Below, one piece after another: positions 34,532 to 42,786 of a stretch of 64,000 bases of DNA (its first letter is position 1; each line of letters starts with the position of its first letter). The notes under the pieces were generated by a model. It was not told the origin of the DNA and ran no database searches. It was given only the letters and a program-made list of their open reading frames with translations. The DNA is from Bin87 sp963692995 (GTDB taxonomy: Bacteria > Chloroflexota > Dehalococcoidia > Lucifugimonadales > UBA3495). Location of the stretch: assembly GCA_963692995.1 (NCBI GenBank), contig OY843611.1, positions 2,108,001-2,172,000 of the forward strand, written 5' to 3'. The position numbers were made by a program, and so were the translations under genes.

Positions 34532-35275
34532 CTAGAAATCAATGGTTACGGTATCGCCGGCGCCCCAGCGGAAAGACCGGAATTGGGTGTCTTTGGGGGC
34601 TTCAAAGACCAACCACCCGTCCAAGCCGGTGCCTTTAGGCAACTCTTGGGCGCGTAACGCTCCGCCCGCGTCAATGCCATTCCAGAGGAATTTGACGCAA
34701 TCAGTCGGCATATCGGGGTTGACGGGGACGTTGCAACGGTCGGAAGGGTTTTCCGGAACCTCCGCTTTCTGGGCGTGGGCGCTCACATCGATGGGAAAGT
34801 AGCGGCCTTGCAGAAAATCGCGGAGCTGGGCGGATTCGTGATCAACATTGACGATTGCGCTGGTGGCAGTGTGGTTCTCGACCTTGACCCGCAGCAGGAT
34901 TAGTTCGTTCTCGCCGGATTTCGGCGCAAGGCGATAGAGGGGATCATCCACGACGCCTTGGGCCGGATAGCGCGTAGAGGTTGTCCAGCGCAGCTCGTCG
35001 GTGCGCTCTATGTCGGCGACGCTGATGTGAAGGACGCGGCCTTTGTAATACTTCCCGATGTTGGGAGACTGGGACGAACAGGCTAATGCAACGGTGAGCA
35101 GTATTATTGCCAACGCCGCAAACGCCGACCAGTACCGGAGAATAGGAGGACGTGGATTCCCGCTGGCGCGGGAATGACGGTGGTGAGGGCCCGAAGGACC
35201 ATGGTGGGGACCCGAAGGACCATGGTGGGGACCGGAAGGAACGCGCCGTTGGAATAGCGAGCTACTCATCGGCAA
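34532..35275 (-). CDS. Hypothetical lipoprotein-like protein with repeat-derived N-terminus
   Basis: The 247-residue frame begins MPMSSSLFQRRVPSGPHHG, and residues about 12-41 are encoded by a 21-base tandem repeat and the dispersed palindrome (the HSRASGNP pattern is a translated repeat). Then comes a hydrophobic segment LRYWSAFAALAIILLTVALAC with a lipobox-like end, so the real product may start near there with a non-ATG codon. The rest is a beta-rich domain (VLHISVADIERTDELRW, ILLRVKVENHTATSAIVNVDH, GWLVFEAPKDTQFRSFRW) similar to DUF4352/TelA-type extracellular proteins, function unknown. It overlaps the 3' end of the cysteine desulfurase gene by 14 bases. Confidence 0.65.
   Translation of the reverse strand: MPMSSSLFQRRVPSGPHHGPSGPHHGPSGPHHRHSRASGNPRPPILRYWSAFAALAIILLTVALACSSQSPNIGKYYKGRVLHISVADIERTDELRWTTSTRYPAQGVVDDPLYRLAPKSGENELILLRVKVENHTATSAIVNVDHESAQLRDFLQGRYFPIDVSAHAQKAEVPENPSDRCNVPVNPDMPTDCVKFLWNGIDAGGALRAQELPKGTGLDGWLVFEAPKDTQFRSFRWGAGDTVTIDF
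35154..35245. repeat. Palindromic repeat plus 21-bp tandem repeat at the lipoprotein gene start
   Basis: A full palindrome copy (35154-35180) is followed by about three units containing GGACCATGGTGGGGACC, spaced 21 bases apart, to about 35240. Together they occupy the region where the lipoprotein ORF should start, and are translated in that frame as PSGPHHG units. Confidence 0.8.
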
Positions 35276-36458
35276 CCCCGCTTAAGGTGGGCAGTTGTCG
35301 GAGGTCGGCAATCAGGCCGGTCAACACGGCCAGGAGCCGGTCAACTTGGGCATCGGTGTTATGCTTGCCCAAGGTGATGCGGAGGGAGCCGCGGGCGGTG
35401 TCCGCCGTCTGACCCAGCGCCAGCAAAACGTGGGAGGGTTCCAGGGAGCCGCTGCTACAGGCGCTGCCGCTGCTGGCGGCGATGCCCTGTAGATCCAAAC
35501 CCAGCAGGATGGATTCGCCTTCGACGGCGTCGAAGGAAAAGTTGACGTTGTTGGGCAGCCGTTCCGTGGGATGTCCGTTGAGGATGCTGTCGGGTATCCG
35601 GCGGGTGATCTCGGCGATGATGCGGTCGCGGAGGGCGCGGCAGTAGTCGCTCGTCGCGCCGCGCTCGGCATCGGCCAGTTCCAGAGCTACGGACAGTCCG
35701 ATGATGCCGGCGACGTTCTCGGTGCCGGAGCGACGTTCGCGTTCCTGTCCGCCTCCGGTGATGAGGGGGAGGAAGGGGACGCCACGCCGGATAAACAGCA
35801 CGCCGACGCCCTTGGGTCCGTAGAATTTGTGCCCGGACAGGCTCATCATATCGACACCCAAGCGACGAACGTCGAGGTCGAGAAAGCCGGCGGCCTGGAC
35901 CGCGTCGGTGTGCATGACGATGGTGCGGTCGAGTTCTTGGGAACGGCGGCGGACGGCGGCGGAGATTTCAGGGATGGGGTTGATGGCGCCAATCTCGTTG
36001 TTGGCGTACATCACGGATACCGCGGTGGTGCGGTGGGTGATGGCGTTGTACACCCGGTCGGGTTCGACCCGGCCGTAGTCGTCAACGGGAAGATACGTAA
36101 CGTCCCAGCCACGGTTTTCGAGCTGTTGGCAGGCGTGGAGGACGGCGTGGTGCTCGGCGGCGGCGGTGATGACGTGTTTGCCCGTTTCCTCCAGGGCGTA
36201 GGCGGCGCCGCGGATGGCCGAGTTGTCGGACTCGGTGCCGCCACTAGTGAAAACCACCTCGCGGTTCCGGCAGTTGAGGACGCGGGCGACGCGCTCGCGG
36301 GCCGCGTCCAAGGCGTAACGGGCCTCTTGGCCTACGGTGTGGACGCTGGAGGCGTTGCCGTAGAGCTGGGTAAAGTAGGGCAGCATGGCCTGCAGGACGC
36401 GCTCGTCCATGGGCGTGGTGCCGGCGTGGTCGAAGTAGATGTGGTTCTGGGTGGTCAT
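35262..36458 (-). CDS. Cysteine desulfurase, NifS/IscS class
   Basis: The 398-residue PLP enzyme removes sulfur from cysteine for Fe-S clusters, thio-modification, and (with SelD) selenophosphate routes in some cells. Motifs are IYFDHAGTTPMDERVLQAM, HTDAVQAAGFLDLDVRRLGVDMMSLSGHKFYGPKGVGVL with the PLP Lys, TGGGQERERRSGTENVAGI, and the active-site loop ASSGSACSSGSLEPSHVL with the catalytic Cys. The ATG at 36458 matches relatives; the frame is open 26 codons upstream. No iscU is adjacent. Confidence 0.93.
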   Translation of the reverse strand: MTTQNHIYFDHAGTTPMDERVLQAMLPYFTQLYGNASSVHTVGQEARYALDAARERVARVLNCRNREVVFTSGGTESDNSAIRGAAYALEETGKHVITAAAEHHAVLHACQQLENRGWDVTYLPVDDYGRVEPDRVYNAITHRTTAVSVMYANNEIGAINPIPEISAAVRRRSQELDRTIVMHTDAVQAAGFLDLDVRRLGVDMMSLSGHKFYGPKGVGVLFIRRGVPFLPLITGGGQERERRSGTENVAGIIGLSVALELADAERGATSDYCRALRDRIIAEITRRIPDSILNGHPTERLPNNVNFSFDAVEGESILLGLDLQGIAASSGSACSSGSLEPSHVLLALGQTADTARGSLRITLGKHNTDAQVDRLLAVLTGLIADLRQLPTLSGVADE

Positions 36459-36677
36459 GAGTGCGTCCGCCCTTTGTGACAATTTTAGCATACGGCCTGT
36501 CGGGATGCGGACGGGTCGGGCAACGTCGTTTGTCAACGTGCTTTCCGTTTGAGGTTTGGGCGATATTGACTATTGCAGCCTGGCAGCGCGCGCCGTGTCT
36601 CCAGCCCTCGTTCTTGCCAGTGACCCGGCTAGTGGCTATATTGGGGCGCAATTGCGATTTTCGCTGGGGGTTGAGCG
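36459..36677. other. Intergenic region between divergent nifS-like gene and hydrolase gene
   Basis: A 219-base gap between divergent genes. Two promoters are expected but I see no clear one, no palindrome copy and no coding potential. Confidence 0.5.
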
Positions 36678-37529
36678 ATGGCTTTCGCGGAGATTAACGG
36701 CTACCGGATGCACTACTCGGTATTTGGCGCGGACGCTGCGCCGGCGATGGCGCTGATTCACGGCGGGCTGGGCGGCGGCGACGGGAGCCGGGACACCATC
36801 AACCGGCAGTCGGCCGCGTTGTCGGCGGGGTATCGCTGCGTGTTTTACGACCGGCGGGCCTGTGGTCAGTCGGAGGCGCCGGCCGGCGGGTATGACATTC
36901 CCAACTGCGCGCGGGATTTGCGGATGCTGCTGGAGCATTTAGGCATAGGCAAGGCGCACATCCTGGGATCATCGGCCGGCGGGCCAATCGCGACGCAGTT
37001 TGCGCTGGATTACCCGGAAGCCACGGCATCGCTGTTGCTGATCAACACCATGTCGTACTCGCAGGAAGCGCAGCGGGAGGTGCGCCGGCAGGAACTGCGT
37101 CGGTTGCAGGAACGGGTCGCGGCGGTGGGGCAACAGGCGGCCGTCGAGCAGGCGATAGCGGAGCGGTTCCCGCAGTTGGCAGCGGAGGACCCGGAGCGGT
37201 TCGCCCGCATCGCGGCCGAGAACCAGGGGCGCATCGACGGCATTGCGGCTACTCACCAGGCTTATGTGGACATTGGGGATTCGCTGGAGTCCCGGCTGGC
37301 TGAGTTGAAAATGCCGACGCTGGTGGCCCATGGGGACGCCGACAGCCGCATTCCCGCGGCGTGCGGACGTAGCCTGGCGGCCGGCATTGACCAGGCGGAA
37401 CTGCATATCATCGCCGGCGCGGAGCATGGGTTGATGACCAACGAGGCGGCCGGGGATACTCAACGCATCATCCTGGACTTCCTGCGCCGGGCGGCAACGG
37501 AGGGGGAAGCGGCGGGTAAGGTACGGTGA
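36678..37529 (+). CDS. Alpha/beta-hydrolase, prolyl aminopeptidase/esterase-like
   Basis: The 283-residue alpha/beta-hydrolase has an intact triad: nucleophile elbow LGSSAGGP (Ser99), acid in HGDADSRIP (Asp222) and His250 in GAEHGLM, plus HGGLGGGDG (28-36), the oxyanion-hole loop. The substrate is unknown; the cap domain (about 125-205) is charged and helical. It is followed by a VOC protein and a ThDP enzyme in the same direction. Confidence 0.82.
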   Translation: MAFAEINGYRMHYSVFGADAAPAMALIHGGLGGGDGSRDTINRQSAALSAGYRCVFYDRRACGQSEAPAGGYDIPNCARDLRMLLEHLGIGKAHILGSSAGGPIATQFALDYPEATASLLLINTMSYSQEAQREVRRQELRRLQERVAAVGQQAAVEQAIAERFPQLAAEDPERFARIAAENQGRIDGIAATHQAYVDIGDSLESRLAELKMPTLVAHGDADSRIPAACGRSLAAGIDQAELHIIAGAEHGLMTNEAAGDTQRIILDFLRRAATEGEAAGKVR

Positions 37530-37608
37530 TGGGATGAGGTGATGGGATGAACGGAAGCGCCGGAAAAGTCGGACAAACATGAAGCAAGAAGCAGAAGGAG
37601 GCAGCCTG

Positions 37609-38016
37609 ATGTCCACCGTTGGAATCGACCACATCGCGATGCCCACCGCCGACGCGGAGCGGCTGATGACGTTTTACAAGAAACTCGGCTTTCTCATCAA
37701 TGATGAGGATGAATGGCGGGCCGGCACGGCCAACATTTTCTCCATCCAGATTGGCGACTCCAAGATTAACGTGCACCCGGAGGGGTATCTGGCCGATTAC
37801 CGGGGGCCTACCGCCGTGCCGGGGTGTACGGACATCTGCTTTGTCTGGGATGGCGGCGTGGAGGCGTGTCAGCAGATGCTGGCGGACGCCGGGGTTGAAG
37901 TGGTGCGGGGGCCCGGGCCGCGCAAGGGCGCCCGCCAGCGCGGGGCGCTGCCGGCAATAAGCCTGTACGCGCGAGACCCGGATAATAACCTGCTGGAGTG
38001 GATGATTTACCAGTAG
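37609..38016 (+). CDS. VOC (glyoxalase/bleomycin resistance/dioxygenase) family protein
   Basis: The 135-residue single-domain VOC protein starts STVGIDHIAMPTADAERLMTFYKKLG, with the metal His of the family near the start, a second strand KINVHPEGYL and the final Glu-bearing RDPDNNLLEWMIY (metal-binding end). Members include dioxygenases, glyoxalases and antibiotic-binding proteins. AAGGAGG seven bases upstream of the ATG at 37609 fixes the start against a longer frame at 37579. Confidence 0.82.
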   Translation: MSTVGIDHIAMPTADAERLMTFYKKLGFLINDEDEWRAGTANIFSIQIGDSKINVHPEGYLADYRGPTAVPGCTDICFVWDGGVEACQQMLADAGVEVVRGPGPRKGARQRGALPAISLYARDPDNNLLEWMIYQ

Positions 38017-38097
38017 GGCGGCAGGGTTGCCAGTGTCAGGGCCCCCCACTAGGGGCGCCCCGGCGAATGACCGAACACGAAACTGAGGAGCAAGATT

Positions 38098-39771
38098 ATG
38101 GCGCGGATGCTTGGCAAACATGCTCTGGCTGAGATGCTGGTGGCTGAGGGGGTCGAATATATCTTCGGCAACCCCGGCACCAGCGAAACGCCGTTCCTGG
38201 ACGGACTCCAGGATTACCCGCAACTGCAATACATTCAAGCGTTGCAGGAAGGGACGGCGGTGGGCATGGCCGACGGGTATGCGCGGGCCACGGGAAAGCC
38301 GGCGTTCGCCAACATCCACATCGCCGGCGGGCTGGCCAACGGCATCAGCGGGTTGTACAACGCTTTTCGGGGCGGGACGCCCCTGGTGCTGACGGCGGGG
38401 AACTCGGACACGCGGATGCTGATCAGCGAGCCGGTGCTGTCGGGCGACCTGGTAGAGATGACGGAGCAGTACACCAAGTGGAGCGTAGAAGTTCGCCACG
38501 CCTCGGATATTCCGGTAGCGATACGGCGCGCGTTCAAGGAAGCCAAGACGCCTCCGACGGGACCGGTGTTCGTATCTTTTCCCTGGGACACGCTGGATGA
38601 GGAGGTTGACTTTGCGGCGGTGGCGTCGTCGGAAGGGTTCTTCCGCATTCGGCCCGACGCGGCAGCGGTGGACCGAGCTACGGAGCTGCTGGCGGGAGCG
38701 GAGAACCCGGTGATCGTGGTTGGCGACCGGGTGGCGCAGGCCGGCGCGGTTGAGCAGGTGGTGCGAGTTGCGGAGCAGACCGGAGCGCGGGTGGTGGCTA
38801 CGTCATACTCCGAGGTGAACTTCCCGACTGCCCATCCACAGTGGGGCGGAATGCTGAACCTGAACAGTCCGACCACCGCGCGACAATTCGCCAATGCCGA
38901 CGTGGCGCTGGCCGTGGGAACGGACGTGTTCGCGTCGTTCCTGTACGTTGACGTCCCGTTCCTGCAACCGGGTACGAAGCTGATCCACCTGGACAGCAAC
39001 TACTGGGAGATTGAGAAAAGCTACCCGACGGAAGTGGGCATCATGGCCGACCCGGCGGCAGGGATGGCGGATTTGGCTGCCGCGTTGGAGTCTGGGATGA
39101 CGGGCGGCCAGCGGGAGGCGGCAGCGACACGGGCCGCCACGCTGGCGGCGGCGCGGGAGCGGGACGCTGCGCGCTACCAAGAACGCATCAAGCCGACTTG
39201 GGACAACCGACCGATGCCGGTGGAGCGGATGATGCACGAACTGGCGGCTGCCGCGCCGCCGGACACCATCGTTGCCGACGAGGCGGTTACATCGCGGCCG
39301 GCGTTGAACCGGGCCTTTGATTTTGAGAAGCCCGGGGATATATACGGCATTCGGGGCGGGGCCTTGGGCTGGGCCATGCCCGGGGCTTTGGGGGTGAAGC
39401 TGGCCCATCCCGACCGGCCGGTGCTGGCGGTGGTGGGCGACGGGGCCTCAATGTACACGGTGCAAGCGCTGTGGACGGCCAGCCGATACAATATTCCGGT
39501 GGTGTATGCCATCTGCAACAACCAGGCTTACCGCATCCTGAAGGTGAATATGGAGGTGTACCTGCGGGGTATGCTGGAGGACCGGGAGCGGGACAGCGAT
39601 TACGTTGGCATGGACTTCGCCAACCGGCTGGATCTGGCGATGATGGCCCAGGCCATGGGGGTGCACGGGGAGCGGGTGGACGACCCAAGCGAGATCGGGC
39701 CGGCGGTGCGGCGGGCGTTCGAGAGCGGGCGGCCGGCTTTGCTGGATATTACGATCAGCGGGGCGTTGTAG
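38098..39771 (+). CDS. Thiamine diphosphate-dependent enzyme, benzoylformate decarboxylase-like
   Basis: The 557-residue ThDP enzyme shows the three-domain pattern of the pyruvate oxidase/acetolactate synthase superfamily: N-terminal GVEYIFGNPGTSETPFLDGL, the ThDP-activating Glu in ALQEGTAVGMADGYARA (Glu51), an active-site-like His in IHIAGGLANG (His74), and the GDG metal/ThDP motif VVGDGASMYTVQALW followed by the NN end in ICNNQAYRILK. The arrangement resembles benzoylformate decarboxylase (MdlC) more than ALS, but the substrate is uncertain. It lies 81 bases after the VOC gene. Confidence 0.85.
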   Translation: MARMLGKHALAEMLVAEGVEYIFGNPGTSETPFLDGLQDYPQLQYIQALQEGTAVGMADGYARATGKPAFANIHIAGGLANGISGLYNAFRGGTPLVLTAGNSDTRMLISEPVLSGDLVEMTEQYTKWSVEVRHASDIPVAIRRAFKEAKTPPTGPVFVSFPWDTLDEEVDFAAVASSEGFFRIRPDAAAVDRATELLAGAENPVIVVGDRVAQAGAVEQVVRVAEQTGARVVATSYSEVNFPTAHPQWGGMLNLNSPTTARQFANADVALAVGTDVFASFLYVDVPFLQPGTKLIHLDSNYWEIEKSYPTEVGIMADPAAGMADLAAALESGMTGGQREAAATRAATLAAARERDAARYQERIKPTWDNRPMPVERMMHELAAAAPPDTIVADEAVTSRPALNRAFDFEKPGDIYGIRGGALGWAMPGALGVKLAHPDRPVLAVVGDGASMYTVQALWTASRYNIPVVYAICNNQAYRILKVNMEVYLRGMLEDRERDSDYVGMDFANRLDLAMMAQAMGVHGERVDDPSEIGPAVRRAFESGRPALLDITISGAL

Positions 39772-39800
39772 GCGCCGAAAAGCGGGTTGTGCGAGATTTC

Positions 39801-39825
39801 AGGGGCGGGTTAGAAACCCGCCCCT
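39801..39825. terminator. Palindrome of the GGGGCGGG family after the ThDP enzyme gene
   Basis: AGGGGCGGGTT-AGA-AACCCGCCCCT forms a perfect stem of 11 base pairs in the gap between the convergent ThDP and EVE genes. It belongs to the second palindrome family seen also at 52217 and 53639. It may terminate both transcripts; no long U run follows. Confidence 0.6.
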
Positions 39826-39850
39826 ACTGGTTGGTCAGGATCCCGGTTGG

Positions 39851-40333
39851 TCAGGATTCCGGCCGTTCCGCCATGGCCAGCACTTCTGCCCATTGTTCCG
39901 CCGTTACCGGTTGGATGGAGAGGCGCTGACCGCGCTTGATTACCGGCATATCGGCCAGGGCGGGGTTGGCTTTCAGTTCGTTGAGGCTGATGAAGCGGGG
40001 GAGGCGACGCTCGGCTTTGATTTCCACCATCAGCCAGGTGGGGTTGGTCGGGTCCGATTTGGGATCGTAGTAGCGGGAGTCGGGGTTCCAGGCGGTGTCG
40101 TCGGGGTAGGCTTCGCGGACGATACGGGCGGCGCCGATCACGCCGGGAGGCTTGGCGTTGCTGTGGTAGAAGAGGACGTGGTCGCCGACGCGCATATCGT
40201 CGCGCATGAAGTTGCGGGCCTGGTAGTTGCGGACGCCATCCCATTCGGCGGTCTGATCGTCCTCCGACTCCAAATCGTCGTAAGAGTAGGAGGAGGGTTC
40301 GGACTTGAACAGCCAGTAGCGTGGTTCGGGCAC
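39851..40333 (-). CDS. EVE-domain protein
   Basis: The 160-residue EVE domain protein begins PRYWLFKSEPSSYSYDDLE and has WDGVRNYQARNFMRDDMRVGDHVLFYHSNAKPPGVIG, the THYN1/EVE signature. EVE domains bind modified bases such as 5-methylcytosine and may recognise modified DNA or RNA. In bacteria many are near restriction genes; here two restriction systems are elsewhere in the window, none adjacent. It ends close to the ThDP enzyme gene. Confidence 0.88.
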   Translation of the reverse strand: MPEPRYWLFKSEPSSYSYDDLESEDDQTAEWDGVRNYQARNFMRDDMRVGDHVLFYHSNAKPPGVIGAARIVREAYPDDTAWNPDSRYYDPKSDPTNPTWLMVEIKAERRLPRFISLNELKANPALADMPVIKRGQRLSIQPVTAEQWAEVLAMAERPES

Positions 40334-40402
40334 GGGGTTAGCTCCGGTAGCGGCGTTTGGCGCCCCATAGTATAGAAGGCGTTGGATTTCCGGCTAGCGG
40401 CT

Positions 40403-40430
40403 GGATTCCCGCTTTCGCGGGAATGACGGG
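40403..40430. repeat. Dispersed palindromic repeat copy
   Basis: Full copy GGATTCCCGC-TTTC-GCGGGAATGACGGG in the gap between the EVE gene start and the PII-like gene end. The following GGGGCGGGAAGCGCCC and GGCGGGGCGGGAAAC stretch is GC-rich and repeats short units. Confidence 0.9.
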
Positions 40431-40515
40431 GGCGGGGCGGGAAGCGCCCGGCGGGGCGGGAAACAAACGGCGAGGCCGGAATGACCGCGGGGCCTGGGCA
40501 AGGGTAGCTGCCGGT

Positions 40516-40860
40516 TTAAACGGCGTCGGGACCGTGTTCGCCAGTGCGGATGCGGATAGCGTCGCCGACCGGGTAGATGAATATTTTGCCGTCGCCGGGG
40601 GCGCCGGTGATGGCGTTGGTGCGGATGACATTCACGGCTTTGTCGGCGTCGGAGTCGTTGACGACTACTTCCAGTTTGACCTTGGGAAGCATCTCCAGCC
40701 GGTAGGTGCCGAGGCCGCGGGCGGCGGTTACTTCGACGCCGCCCTGCACACCCCGTCCGCTTACTTGCGTGACGGTGAGGCCGACGATGCCGGCGTCGCT
40801 GAGGGCGTCTTTGACGCTGTTGAGACGCTCGGGTCGGAAAATGGCTTCAATTTTGATCAT
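40516..40860 (-). CDS. PII-family signalling protein (GlnB/GlnK-like) with atypical T-loop
   Basis: The 114-residue protein has the PII core: MIKIEAIFRPERLNSVKDAL, GLTVTQVSGRG, LPKVKLEVVV, and a B/C-loop IRIRTGEHGPDAV. It senses 2-oxoglutarate and ATP/ADP and binds partner proteins. The T-loop reads GVQGGVEVTAARGLGTYRLEML, one residue longer than the usual form and without the clear Y-R-G-A-E-Y context that carries the uridylylated Tyr51; a Tyr is present slightly offset. No amtB or glnA is next to it. Confidence 0.88.
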   Translation of the reverse strand: MIKIEAIFRPERLNSVKDALSDAGIVGLTVTQVSGRGVQGGVEVTAARGLGTYRLEMLPKVKLEVVVNDSDADKAVNVIRTNAITGAPGDGKIFIYPVGDAIRIRTGEHGPDAV

Positions 40861-40888
40861 AGGAAATACCCCTGGTGGTCAACACTCA

Positions 40889-42520
40889 TTATCTCCTGAT
40901 CCGGATACCGGCGGCCTCGCGGTCGAAACAGCCGGAGATCAGGTCATCCCGCTCCTGGCGCAGAACGTCCTTTCTAACGCGGAGACTGGGGGTACGAGGC
41001 AATTCATCTCGGATTTCGATATAACGGGGGACTTTGAAGTAGGCCAAACGGTCGGCGCACCAGTAGATCACGTCCGCCGGCTGAGGCGACGCGCCGGGCC
41101 GGGGAGTGATGTAGGCTTTGACTTCGTCCTCCCCAAGTTCAGATGGGACGGCGATGATGGCGCAATCCAAAACGCTTTCGTGGGCTTTGATTACGTCTTC
41201 TACTTCTTGGGAAGAGATGTTCTCGCCGCGACGCCGGATCACGTCCTTCTTGCGGTCAACAAAGTATAGGTAATCGTCGTCGTCAAGCCAGCCAAGGTCG
41301 CCGGTAAAGAGCCAACCGTCGCGCAGGGAGGCGTTGGTTTCGGCCTCGTTGCGCCAATAGCCGGCCATGGTGGCGGGGTTTCGGATGGTGATTTCGCCGG
41401 GCTGCCCGTTGGAGACCGGGTTGCCATCGTCATCCACGATGCGGACGGTGTTCTCAAAGGCCGGGTCAGGATGACGGCGCGGTTGGCCGGAGGAATTGGG
41501 ACGGCGTTGGCCCCGGATGGTTTCGATGGCGCCGTAACAGGTTTCGGTCATGCCGAACCCGACGATGATGTCCGTTCCGAAGCGCTGTTCAAAATCGGCC
41601 AGGAAGTCCGGCGAGAACGCTGGCGAGCCGTAGAACAGGCGCACGGTATTGTCCGCGTCATCAGGTTGCGGGTCATTTTTGGCCAATACGGGCATCATCA
41701 TTCCGATGAAGTTGACGACCGTGGCGCGGGCGTCCCGGACCTGTTGCCAGAAACGGGAAGCGCTGAAGCGATCCTGCACCACCAGGGTCGCGCCAGCGGC
41801 CAATGTGCCCATGGTGCTGTAGTACTGGGCGTTGGCGTGGAAGTAGGGGAGGCAGGTGAAGAAACGGTCATCGGAAGTCGCCTGCGTCCACAGGGCGAAA
41901 CCCTGCCCGGCGGACACGTACATCTGATGAGTAACCTGGACGCCTTTGGGATTGCCGGTGGTGCCGGAGGTGTATTGAAGCATCGATATGTCGGTGGGGG
42001 CTACTTCGGGGAGTGCGGTCAGTTCCGGAGAGCTGGCAAGCATCGAGCCGTAGTCTCGCCAACCGTTGGCGGCAGGGTTATCTCCGACGACTAAACGATG
42101 CCGGACGCAAGGAGCGATGTCGGCGGCCTGGGTTGCTACGTCGATCAAACTTTCGTGGGCAACCAGGGCGCTGGCCTCAGCATTGTTCAGGATGAAGGCC
42201 ATCTCATCCCGGCGGTAGGCGGTGTTGATGGTCACCGTGATGCCGCCGATAAGAGCAAGGCCGAACCAGGTATAGAGCACCTCGGGCACGTTGGGCAGGA
42301 ACACACAAACACGGTCGCCGCGTCCGATGCCCAAGCTTTGAAACATAGCTGCCGCCGAGCGGCAACGCCGGTAAAATTCGGCGTAGGTGATCTGCCGTCC
42401 GGCGATCTCGACGAATACCTTGTCAGGATTGGCCTTGACGACGATGTCGAGGAATTCGCCGAGGGATTTCTCCCAAGAGTGACGGTGGGGCAGGGGATCC
42501 AGGGCGAGAATACTGTTCAT
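40889..42520 (-). CDS. AMP-forming acyl-CoA synthetase
   Basis: The 543-residue enzyme activates a carboxylic acid as acyl-AMP and transfers it to CoA. Motifs are LQYTSGTTGNPKGVQVTHQ (A3), GFGMTETCYGAIE (A5), WLFTGDLGWLDDDDYLYFVDRKKDVIRRRGENISSQEVE (A7-A8). The C-terminal A10 region reads LPRTPSLRVRKDVLRQ, where the usual T-G-K-x Lys is not in the canonical place; the nearby Lys may serve. The substrate is unknown (medium or aromatic acids possible). The ATG at 42520 is chosen over a TTG at 42532. Confidence 0.88.
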   Translation of the reverse strand: MNSILALDPLPHRHSWEKSLGEFLDIVVKANPDKVFVEIAGRQITYAEFYRRCRSAAAMFQSLGIGRGDRVCVFLPNVPEVLYTWFGLALIGGITVTINTAYRRDEMAFILNNAEASALVAHESLIDVATQAADIAPCVRHRLVVGDNPAANGWRDYGSMLASSPELTALPEVAPTDISMLQYTSGTTGNPKGVQVTHQMYVSAGQGFALWTQATSDDRFFTCLPYFHANAQYYSTMGTLAAGATLVVQDRFSASRFWQQVRDARATVVNFIGMMMPVLAKNDPQPDDADNTVRLFYGSPAFSPDFLADFEQRFGTDIIVGFGMTETCYGAIETIRGQRRPNSSGQPRRHPDPAFENTVRIVDDDGNPVSNGQPGEITIRNPATMAGYWRNEAETNASLRDGWLFTGDLGWLDDDDYLYFVDRKKDVIRRRGENISSQEVEDVIKAHESVLDCAIIAVPSELGEDEVKAYITPRPGASPQPADVIYWCADRLAYFKVPRYIEIRDELPRTPSLRVRKDVLRQERDDLISGCFDREAAGIRIRR

Positions 42521-42683
42521 TGGTAAGACCAAATGTACGGCTTCGGGGGATTTTCGCTGAAAATGGGCTGATTATCCACGCTATCACGCAACTCCGAGTG
42601 GGGTCAATAGCAGGACGCAGAATGGTATTGGGCGGCCGGATGCAGTTGGAATCAAGTATTGTTGGCGGTAGAATGAAAGGCAG

Positions 42684-42759
42684 GCCGATGTAGCTCAGCC
42701 GGAAGAGCAGCGGTTTCGTAAACCGCAGGTCAAGGGTTCGAGTCCCTTCATCGGCTCCA
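42684..42759 (+). tRNA. tRNA-Thr (anticodon CGT)
   Basis: Acceptor stem GCCGATG/CATCGGC (7 bp), D-arm TAGCTCAG...GAGC, anticodon stem GCGGT/ACCGC with loop TTCGTAA (anticodon CGT at 42717-42719, reads ACG), T-arm with TTCGAGT and an encoded CCA end (42757-42759). It is complete. It is alone between the acyl-CoA synthetase and the oxidoreductase genes. Confidence 0.95.
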
Positions 42760-42786
42760 TTCTTGGATAGGTCACGCTTGGATAGG

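Noticed and set aside
35154..35245. An insertion sequence at the lipoprotein gene start
   Set aside because: No transposase or terminal inverted repeats with target duplication are seen; it is only a palindrome copy plus a short tandem repeat.
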